From LW23 sp041287705 (lineage in GTDB: Bacteria; Verrucomicrobiota; Verrucomicrobiia; Methylacidiphilales; UBA1321): 11,376 bases of DNA. Below are positions 1-5,349 of the stretch, piece after piece; position 1 is the stretch's first letter, and each line of letters opens with the position of its first letter. Both the position numbers and the translations under genes were made by a program. The stretch is taken from NCBI GenBank assembly GCA_041287705.1, contig JBGGNE010000206.1:1-11376 (forward strand), written 5' to 3'. Under the pieces are notes generated by a model. The model had not been told where the DNA came from. It saw nothing but the letters and a program-made list of their open reading frames with translations, and did no database searches.

Positions 1-104
1 AGAATCGACTGCGCCACACGAAGCGCGTGCACGGTGTGGGCTCGACTCAACGCTTCTTTCGCCCGTTCCACTATCCATGTCGTATGTTCAGCTTTGCGTG
101 GCAT
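1..104 (-). CDS. N-terminal fragment of a possible transposase or HTH protein (runs off window)
   Basis: An open frame starts at ATG (bases 104-102 on the minus strand) and stays open to the window edge, giving 34 complete codons. The peptide begins MPRKAEHTTWIVERAKEALS and continues to a segment reading LRVAQSIL. It is basic and helical in character. The R-x-A-Q-S-I-L stretch resembles the first helix of the helix-turn-helix region in IS630-type transposases, where an arginine followed by a QAVLL-like segment is common. This is recollection of the family style; too little is visible to be firm. No DDE catalytic residues and no element end can be seen. A partial GGTAAG-like sequence about 10 bases before the ATG could serve as a weak ribosome binding site. 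It lies just downstream of the membrane-protein gene in the same orientation. It could equally be an unrelated small regulator or a chance frame. Confidence 0.35.
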   Translation of the reverse strand, partial: MPRKAEHTTWIVERAKEALSRAHTVHALRVAQSI

Positions 105-144
105 CCATTCAGCTTACCTATGTTAGGCTCATCTTGAAAGCGAA

Positions 145-870
145 TTAGAATAAGACTGTCGCCCACGAAATGTACAAGCCGGGGATAGGCACAATGCCCT
201 CCGCATGCAGAATGCCGAATCGGGGGAAGAGCCAGTTCCATGGCATTACGTGATTACCAATCTGCGCGGCCCTTGGCAGGGACAGCATCCAGTACCACAG
301 CAGAATCACCATCATCAGCATCACGGCGAGGAGGCCGCGTATGAACCTGCCGAACGAGCCTGTCCAATGCATCGGCAGAGCACCCAGCGCCAGCATCATG
401 GTGCCGGACCACATTGCCGTAACGGTCAGCCCTGCAAGCACCAGGGCAAGATTCGGAATACCTGGTATCGGGTTGAGCAGAACTGGAGCCAGGTAAATCA
501 GCAGCGAAGCAGCGGCCATCGCAACGCGCAGCAACAGGACGCGCCAGGCGTCCACCACCATTCCCCACGACGACATGCGCGTGAGGCCAAGCAATTCCGC
601 ATCTCCCGAAAGCCACAGGCGCCGCATCATGCCAAGCCCTGTTGCCGGCAGGGCAAACAGGAACACGAGGACCGGCGCGCTCCATAGCTCCTCACTCTCC
701 GTACCTTGCATCAGTATTGCCAGAAAATGCAGCAGCAGGCAGCCGTGCATGAAAATCAGACTATAGACGTACAGCCGCGACGAGAACGCTCTCCGCAGGT
801 CGGATTCCGCCCAATCAGGCAATAACCGGACAGCCTTACGGGGAGCAGGGCCGGATGGCATAGGCTTCAT
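145..870 (-). CDS. ABC-2-like multi-spanning membrane protein, probably C-terminally truncated
   Basis: This is an integral membrane protein of unknown substrate. I chose the ATG at 870 (protein begins MKPMPSGPAP, 241 residues). The frame is open back to a TTG at 993 with another ATG at 948, but that extra N-terminus looks non-coding. No start has a convincing Shine-Dalgarno sequence. Numbered from the ATG at 870, hydrophobic segments lie near residues 34-54, 64-81, 111-131, 137-163 and 178-196. A cytoplasmic-looking stretch DAELLGLTRMSSW (90-102) precedes the third segment. I recall this D-x-ELL-x-LTR pattern from ABC-2-type permease-like proteins in PVC bacteria. The protein ends PGLYISWATVLF then TAA, just as a new membrane helix appears to begin. 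That suggests a broken C-terminus or a short natural variant. No ATPase partner gene is visible. The family call is an inference from topology and this one motif. Confidence 0.55.
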   Translation of the reverse strand: MKPMPSGPAPRKAVRLLPDWAESDLRRAFSSRLYVYSLIFMHGCLLLHFLAILMQGTESEELWSAPVLVFLFALPATGLGMMRRLWLSGDAELLGLTRMSSWGMVVDAWRVLLLRVAMAAASLLIYLAPVLLNPIPGIPNLALVLAGLTVTAMWSGTMMLALGALPMHWTGSFGRFIRGLLAVMLMMVILLWYWMLSLPRAAQIGNHVMPWNWLFPRFGILHAEGIVPIPGLYISWATVLF

Positions 871-1075
871 AGGGCTTGAGTATGATATTCCGACGCTTTG
901 ATGAATACGCCAACCCATTGTGTACAGCCACTGTCGCAGAGCAATCATAAACCTGCCGGATTCACACCAAATATATTCAACACATAACCACAAATATCAC
1001 ACCTGTAATTCAACGCTTTACCGTGAAATATAACTCCTGAATCCTGCTCCAGATGCCATTGCCGTTTTCCTGTAT

Positions 1076-1105
1076 TTGACAGCAGCCGATTTATAGCCGT
1101 AATTT
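1076..1105 (+). promoter_or_regulatory. Candidate promoter for the thioredoxin-fold gene
   Basis: A perfect -35 hexamer TTGACA (1076-1081) is followed after 18 bases by TAATTT (1100-1105), which keeps the most conserved -10 positions (TA...T). The expected transcription start would fall at or next to the ATG at 1112, so the mRNA could be leaderless or nearly so. The -10 match is weak, so this is only a candidate. Confidence 0.33.
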
Positions 1106-1111
1106 GCAGTC

Positions 1112-1705
1112 ATGCGTCGTCTTGCCACCTCCACCCCTGTAGTCTGGATCGTTTTACTTGTATGGGGCGGGCTGATGGTGGCGGGATTTATTGGGCTGGA
1201 GAGGTATTCCTCGGCACCAGGCGCAGCCGGCAAGCGTGTGGATCACTGGCCGGTGGAGTCGGGCATCACTCGTCCGACGGATGGACAGTGCACCGTGGTT
1301 CTGTCGCTGCACCCGCTTTGCCCGTGCACGGCTGCCACCCTGGATGAACTGCAGCAGGTGCTTAACTCGAAACTGCCGCCCTTTCATCTCCGCGTACTAC
1401 GCATGATTCCCAGCAGCGTCCCTTCGGAGTGGAAGGATAAGCCGGTGCCGGACTGGCTTGCAGCGTATCCCGGCGTTCAGGTTAAAGAAGACACAGACGC
1501 GGTTATCAGCGATGCCTTTGGCCTTACGACGTCCGGTCACATTGCGTTCTATCGCGCGGACGGAACCCTTGCGTTCAAGGGCGGAATTACGGCGTCGCGC
1601 GGGCATCGCGGAGAGAATCTCGGTGCGGAGACACTGCGGGCACTTTTGCAGGGTAAAACGCCTCCCGCGGAAGCAACTTCTGTTTACGGTTGCTCACTAA
1701 AGTAA
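1112..1705 (+). CDS. Membrane-anchored thioredoxin-fold protein with a CPC motif (RedB-like)
   Basis: A 197-residue protein. A single N-terminal membrane segment (about residues 9-28) follows an MRRLATS start, so the rest should be periplasmic. After a linker, a beta strand TVVLSLHP leads into LCPCTAATLDEL, with C70 and C72 forming a C-x-C motif where thioredoxins carry CxxC. Further cysteines are C60 and C194. The segment FKGGITASRGHRGENLG (155-171) and the C-terminal VYGCSL (191-196) match what I remember of proteins annotated RedB or thioredoxin-like in planctomycetes and proteobacteria: an HPxCPC motif, SRGHxGxN and a terminal GC-x-L. Catalytic activity is not established from the sequence; a C-x-C could be redox-active, metal-binding or an isomerase site. 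The gene is divergent from the membrane-protein gene and lies 324 bases upstream of the kinase in the same direction. There is no clear Shine-Dalgarno sequence before the ATG. Confidence 0.75.
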   Translation: MRRLATSTPVVWIVLLVWGGLMVAGFIGLERYSSAPGAAGKRVDHWPVESGITRPTDGQCTVVLSLHPLCPCTAATLDELQQVLNSKLPPFHLRVLRMIPSSVPSEWKDKPVPDWLAAYPGVQVKEDTDAVISDAFGLTTSGHIAFYRADGTLAFKGGITASRGHRGENLGAETLRALLQGKTPPAEATSVYGCSLK

Positions 1706-2029
1706 AATATTTAGCCGAAACGTTGTTGTTGACCATCGCGACAACTTCTGGCAGTTGTGTTGCAAATTAAGCAGGACTAAAAAGGTACTGTTTCTCGTTC
1801 TTTACCGATCATTCCGGCAAAAACTGCCACTTTGACAAGTGGATAACGGTTAGATCGGAAAAATTTTCCATCGGTTTTCCATAACATTTTCTTTAAAGGG
1901 CCGAAATAACAATTACTGTTTGCCTGAGTCTATTCATTTAATCGTCCCCCGCATCAGACACTGCCCATTCCCCCACATTTTGCTTACTGCGTGCTTAACC
2001 CAAAGGCACGCCTCCCCTCCCCCTGACTT
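1706..2029 (+). other. Intergenic spacer upstream of the sensor kinase
   Basis: This is a 324-base AT-rich stretch without a credible gene. It contains a small inverted repeat, acaact/agttgt (1741-1758), and a second, ccactt/aagtgg (1827-1842), which overlaps a TTGACA hexamer at 1832-1837. No good -10 hexamer lies at the right distance from that TTGACA. It also contains phased TTTTCCAT repeats (1864-1882). The last 40 bases before the kinase start are strongly C and T rich with no Shine-Dalgarno sequence. The kinase promoter is probably in this spacer, but I cannot place it. Confidence 0.5.
1864..1882 (+). repeat. Phased direct repeat TTTTCCAT x2
   Basis: Two identical TTTTCCAT octamers start at 1864 and 1875, exactly 11 bases apart, about one helical turn. 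A partial third copy, ATTTTC, follows at 1886. They lie about 150 bases before the kinase start. Such spacing is typical of a dimeric regulator binding one face of the helix, but no regulator is identified. Confidence 0.4.
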
Positions 2030-4174
2030 ATGACAACCATGCCCGCCGCAAGCCTGGACAGGGTTCCTGCTCTCGCCATAAACGAACCGGTAATCATACC
2101 GGAAGAGAAAGTAGAACAGCTTTTCCAGCAGCGTTTTACGGAAAACGCCACAAACATCGACAAGCAGTTCGCGTACATCATGGGGGTACAGTGGTTGTTT
2201 GGCATTCTGATGGCGATAGTTGTCTCTCCCCTCGCCTGGGATGGAGCAAAATCGACGGTGCACAGCCATGTCTATGCGGCAGTTTTCCTGGGCGGCGCCA
2301 TTGCGGCCGGCCCCATTCTGCTGGCGCTGTTGCGCCCCGGTAAAACGGTGACCCGGCACGTTATCGCCGTGGCGCAGATGCTGTTCGGCGCACTGCTCAT
2401 TCACCTTACTGGCGGTCGTATCGAGACGCACTTCCATGTGTTCGGCAGCCTTGCCTTCCTGGCGTTCTACCGTGACTGGCGCGTGCTGGTCACCGGCACT
2501 CTTATCGTAGTTGTCGATCACGCCCTGCGTAATTTCCTGTGGCCGGAATCGATCTTTGGTCTCGCCAATACGGCCCCCTGGCGCTTCCTGGAGCACGCTG
2601 GCTGGGTCATCTTTGAGGATATCTTCCTTACCCTGGCCTGCCTGCGCGGTGTTAAGGAGATGCGTGCCATTGCCCGCAGCGACGTTCAGATGTCCTTCTA
2701 TAGCACGGGCCTGGAAGATCTCGTGGCGCTGCGTACTGACCAGTCCAACAAAATTCTGTCGCTGGTGAATGAGGGTCTGTTCCTCATGAACCGCAACCTC
2801 GAAATCGAGACGCCTTACTCACACTCGCTGGAAGAAATCTTTGCGCAGAAGAAGCTGGGCGGCTCGCGGTTCCCTGACGTTTTGTCGAAGATCCTGCCGC
2901 CGAAGACCTACACGACGGCCAAAGATTATTTTGCGCTGCTGTTTGACAAGTCCGTACCGGATAAGCTGATTACCAAGATCAACCCGCTGAAAGAGGTTGA
3001 AGTGTCCTTCGATACGGGCAATGGCCAGTTGCGCAGCAAGTACTTCGAAATCCGTTTTGCCCGAGTTCTTGCCAACAACGAGCCGAACCAGGTGCTGGTG
3101 ACCGTTAACGACGTGACGGCACGCGTTACCCTGGCACGCGAACTTCAGGAGAGCAACAAGAAGTCGGCGTCGCAGTTTGAGATGCTGTTCGGCATCCTGC
3201 ACATCGAGCCAAAGCTTCTGCGCGAGTTCATGGACACGACGGAACAGGATCTCCAGCGCGTGCTGAAGATCCTGAAGGAAGAGTCTGAAGACCATACCTC
3301 CGACGGCGCTCGTCAGCATCGCTACCGGGATCAGCTGGCGCGTATCTTTCGCCTGATGCACAACATCAAAGGCAACGCGAATCTGATGAAGATTTACCTC
3401 TTCAGCAATCACGCTCATGCCTGCGAAGAGAAGATCTCTGCCGTACAGCGCAAGTCGGACATTCTGGGCAATGACTTCCTCACCATCACGGTAGATCTGA
3501 AGGAAATGCTGAAGAATCTGGATGAGGTGCGCCAGCTGCTGTCACGATTCGGTGATCTCAGCCAGTCGTTCCGCACTGCTACGCCGGTGACGGCCAATGC
3601 CGCGGCGCCTCAGGATCCCGACTCGCTGATGTACTCGTACATGAACACCATGCTGACCGAGCTCTGCGATCGCCTGGGCAAGAAAGCCAAGTTTGAAATT
3701 GTGAACAGCCGCCTGTCCTCGATGAAGTCCGAGGATCAGCAGTTACTTCGCAAGGTGCTGCTGCAGGTGGGACGCAACGCGCTGGTGCATGGCATCGAGA
3801 CACCTGAAGAACGTGCTGCGATTGGCAAATCCGAGACAGGCACCATCACCCTGCTCTTCAATGAATCGCCGGATGTAGATCAGGTTTCATTCATGATTTA
3901 CGATGACGGCCGCGGCCTGGATTTTGCAAAGCTGCGCGACAAAGCCGTCCGTGTGTTGGGTGACGCGAAGAAAGCAGCGTCCATGGACGACGAGGAGGTG
4001 GGTGATCTCATCTTTATGCCGGGCGTCTCGACAGTGGAAGTTGTGACGGTGGATGCAGGACGCGGCGTAGGTCTGGACGCGGTTCGCACCGGGATACGTG
4101 AGCGCGGCGGCGAGATCGTCGTTGGCTCCGAAACAGGCAGGTACACGGCCTTCAGTGTGGCGCTGCCTTTGTAA
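2030..4174 (+). CDS. Membrane sensor histidine kinase with internal Hpt and CheA-type ATPase domains
   Basis: A 714-residue sensor kinase likely acting on the receiver encoded next. Residues 48-205 form a multi-helix membrane region. It includes HLTGGRIETHFHVF (125-138) and AFYRDWRVL (145-153), a module I recall at the N-terminus of various membrane kinases and cyclases; its histidines could bind a metal or cofactor, but this is unproven. Residues about 235-375 look PAS-like and end in VTVNDVTARVTLAREL, leading into a helix. An Hpt domain spans about 385-510, with the likely phosphorylated H444 in LMHNIKGNA. The ATPase domain (about 545-714) is CheA-like: N583 in VGRNALVHGIETPEER, a DDGRGLD box (625-631), and STVEVVTVDAGRGVGLDAV (667-685). 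There is no CheW-like P5 domain and no classic P3 helix pair after it. The ATG at 2030 is used; the ATG at 2039 is an alternative. A CT-rich leader replaces a Shine-Dalgarno sequence. A separate promoter may drive the receiver gene. Confidence 0.85.
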   Translation: MTTMPAASLDRVPALAINEPVIIPEEKVEQLFQQRFTENATNIDKQFAYIMGVQWLFGILMAIVVSPLAWDGAKSTVHSHVYAAVFLGGAIAAGPILLALLRPGKTVTRHVIAVAQMLFGALLIHLTGGRIETHFHVFGSLAFLAFYRDWRVLVTGTLIVVVDHALRNFLWPESIFGLANTAPWRFLEHAGWVIFEDIFLTLACLRGVKEMRAIARSDVQMSFYSTGLEDLVALRTDQSNKILSLVNEGLFLMNRNLEIETPYSHSLEEIFAQKKLGGSRFPDVLSKILPPKTYTTAKDYFALLFDKSVPDKLITKINPLKEVEVSFDTGNGQLRSKYFEIRFARVLANNEPNQVLVTVNDVTARVTLARELQESNKKSASQFEMLFGILHIEPKLLREFMDTTEQDLQRVLKILKEESEDHTSDGARQHRYRDQLARIFRLMHNIKGNANLMKIYLFSNHAHACEEKISAVQRKSDILGNDFLTITVDLKEMLKNLDEVRQLLSRFGDLSQSFRTATPVTANAAAPQDPDSLMYSYMNTMLTELCDRLGKKAKFEIVNSRLSSMKSEDQQLLRKVLLQVGRNALVHGIETPEERAAIGKSETGTITLLFNESPDVDQVSFMIYDDGRGLDFAKLRDKAVRVLGDAKKAASMDDEEVGDLIFMPGVSTVEVVTVDAGRGVGLDAVRTGIRERGGEIVVGSETGRYTAFSVALPL

Positions 4175-4187
4175 AGAGCGTGTGGGC

Positions 4188-4235
4188 AGCAGCGTCTCAT
4201 TCCTATAGACAAAAAGTATGAGTGCTAACGCTGCT
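4188..4235 (+). terminator. Candidate terminator after the sensor kinase gene
   Basis: The arms agcagcgt (4188-4195) and acgctgct (4228-4235) are perfectly complementary. An inner ctcat/atgag pair (4196-4200 and 4218-4222) extends the stem past a 5-base bulge. The run TTTCTTCT follows. It starts 14 bases after the kinase stop codon. The uridine tract is interrupted, so termination may be partial. Confidence 0.45.
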
Positions 4236-4245
4236 TTCTTCTAAA

Positions 4246-4263
4246 TATCTGACATTATCTGAC
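4246..4263 (+). repeat. Phased direct repeat TATCTGAC x2 upstream of the receiver gene
   Basis: Identical TATCTGAC octamers start at 4246 and 4256, exactly 10 bases apart, and overlap the -35 region of the candidate promoter for the receiver gene. Tandem copies at one helical turn fit a binding site for a dimeric response regulator or other activator. The protein that would bind is unknown. Confidence 0.45.
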
Positions 4264-4278
4264 CGCTCTATCTTTATA
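4249..4278 (+). promoter_or_regulatory. Candidate promoter for the receiver and phosphatase genes
   Basis: CTGACA (4249-4254) and TTTATA (4273-4278) are separated by 18 bases; an overlapping TATATA (4275-4280) is an alternative -10. The site lies between the putative kinase terminator and the receiver start at 4362, giving a leader of about 75 bases. The -35 hexamer sits inside the TATCTGAC repeats. Confidence 0.4.
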
Positions 4279-4361
4279 TAGAACTGCACTGCCCGAGGTG
4301 GCCGGTCACCCGAAACCGTCCGCGCCGCCTTTTACATTTTCCCAAAGACTTACCCCATTCC

Positions 4362-4730
4362 ATGAGGCTTCTCATCGTTGATGATTCCAGCATCGTACGG
4401 CGCATTATTGAGCGCCACTTCCGCAATCACGCCATTACTGAAATCTACGAGGCTTCTAATGGTCAAAAAGCGCTGGAGGTTTATCGGGAGAAGGCTCCGG
4501 ATCTGGTGACCATGGACATTACCATGCCGGAAATGGATGGTCTGTCGGCAGTCCGCCACATCATGGAGATTAACCCCAAGGCACGCATTCTGGTTATTTC
4601 GGCTCTGGCCGATGCCGCAACGGCAGTCGAAGCGGTTAAACTTGGCGCTCGAGGCTTTCTCTGTAAGCCGTTCACAGCCGCAGAGCTGGATGAAGCATTC
4701 GTGGATATCCTGGAAATTTCAGCCGCCTGA
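4362..4730 (+). CDS. CheY-like single-domain response regulator
   Basis: A 122-residue protein consisting only of a receiver domain, the usual length for stand-alone CheY-type proteins. All key positions are present: the acidic pair D7 and D8 in LLIVDDSS, the phosphoacceptor D52 in VTMDITMPEMDG, the serine switch S80 in ILVISALAD, and the conserved K102 in FLCKPF. No DNA-binding or enzymatic output domain is attached, so the signal must go to a partner protein. The gene lies 187 bases downstream of the kinase, probably under its own promoter, and 48 bases upstream of the CheX-like gene, with which it is likely co-transcribed. The kinase Hpt domain is the obvious phosphate donor and the CheX-like protein the obvious phosphatase; both are inferred from context. 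The leader just before the ATG is pyrimidine-rich (accccattcc) without a Shine-Dalgarno sequence. The target could be a motor, an enzyme or another regulator. Confidence 0.93.
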   Translation: MRLLIVDDSSIVRRIIERHFRNHAITEIYEASNGQKALEVYREKAPDLVTMDITMPEMDGLSAVRHIMEINPKARILVISALADAATAVEAVKLGARGFLCKPFTAAELDEAFVDILEISAA

Positions 4731-4778
4731 TGTGTTTACCCTAAACGAAGCGCATCCAAGACGAAAAGAAGATGTATC

Positions 4779-5228
4779 ATGACTGAGAGCGAGCTACAGG
4801 TTTTCATCGACGGCACTACCCGTTACTTTGGCCGTACGACCAGGCGCCCCGCCATCGTGGATCCCCCTTTTCTGAAGGGAGAGGAATCCTTCCTGCTGGA
4901 TTATACTGGAGTCATCGGTATTTCCGGCAAGCAGCGCGGCACCATCTACTTTTCCGCCACCACCGACATGCTTTCGGAGCTGATCCTCTCCATGGGTGCC
5001 GGATTGCCGTACATGGAAGACAGCAGCCTGCGGGACATGGTAGGCGAAGTTACCAACACGATCTCCGGCAACGCCCGCAAGGAATTCGGCGGAATGTTCA
5101 TGATCAGCGTGCCCGTAGTCGTAAAAGGCAATCAGGCAGGGCTCTACATGCCATCCAATCTCACGTCCTTTGTCATCCCGGTGATCTGGGGCGCGCACAA
5201 GGCGTTCCTGGTCGTCTGCCTGGAATAG
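4779..5228 (+). CDS. CheX-like CheY-P phosphatase
   Basis: A 149-residue cytoplasmic protein of the CheC/CheX/FliY phosphatase family. The family's catalytic E-x-x-N signature is visible as E90-V-T-N93 within MVGEVTNTISGNARKEFG. In the family these residues position the water that attacks the phosphoaspartate of CheY. Preceding strands such as GVIGISGKQRGTIYFSAT (44-61) and the end segment AHKAFLVVCLE fit the CheX fold. Only one such helix signature is seen, as in CheX, whereas CheC has two. It follows the receiver gene by 48 bases; an AAAGAAG stretch about 8 bases before the ATG is a fair ribosome binding site. Its role is presumably to reset the receiver. Because canonical CheX works with chemotaxis proteins that are absent here, it probably serves this dedicated module. 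A strong hairpin follows the stop codon. Confidence 0.85.
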   Translation: MTESELQVFIDGTTRYFGRTTRRPAIVDPPFLKGEESFLLDYTGVIGISGKQRGTIYFSATTDMLSELILSMGAGLPYMEDSSLRDMVGEVTNTISGNARKEFGGMFMISVPVVVKGNQAGLYMPSNLTSFVIPVIWGAHKAFLVVCLE

Positions 5229-5242
5229 GCTGACAAATAAAA

Positions 5243-5286
5243 GGACGGTACGAATAGCGGAGTAGCTCCCGTTATCCATACCGTCC
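5243..5286. terminator. Bidirectional hairpin terminator between convergent operons
   Basis: The outer arms ggacggta (5243-5250) and taccgtcc (5279-5286) pair perfectly. After a 3/3 internal loop, atagcgg (5254-5260) pairs with ccgttat (5269-5275) through one G-U. On the plus strand the hairpin is followed by cttgctttta. On the minus strand it is followed by a T-rich tail, TTTTATTTGTCA. It probably ends both the CheX-side transcript and the ABC operon; the tail is better for the minus strand. Confidence 0.65.
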
Positions 5287-5299
5287 CTTGCTTTTAGTA

Positions 5300-5329
5300 A
5301 GACCATTTTCCACCGCTTGGAAATGGTCT
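5300..5329. repeat. Second inverted repeat in the convergent intergenic region
   Basis: agaccattt (5300-5308) pairs with aaatggtct (5321-5329). A further cca/tgg pairing follows after a one-base bulge and closes a five-base loop, ccgct. No uridine tract follows in either direction, so on its own it is more likely a helper stem or mRNA 3' end stabiliser than a complete terminator. It lies between the first hairpin and the stop codon of the permease gene. Confidence 0.5.
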
Positions 5330-5349
5330 AAATGAGCGAACTCCTGCGA

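Noticed and set aside
205..687. Plus-strand open frame of 160 codons
   Set aside because: Antisense shadow of the membrane-protein gene; the product is rich in His, Gln and Arg with no domain character.
1741..1758. Small inverted repeat after the RedB-like gene as a terminator
   Set aside because: Only six AT-rich pairs and no uridine tract.
1827..1856. TTGACA inside a ccactt/aagtgg hairpin as the kinase promoter
   Set aside because: No acceptable -10 hexamer at 16-18 bases; TAGATC is only 13 bases away.
1934..2596. Minus-strand open frame of 220 codons overlapping the kinase start
   Set aside because: Antisense of the kinase membrane region; composition is unlike a real protein and no start signal is present.
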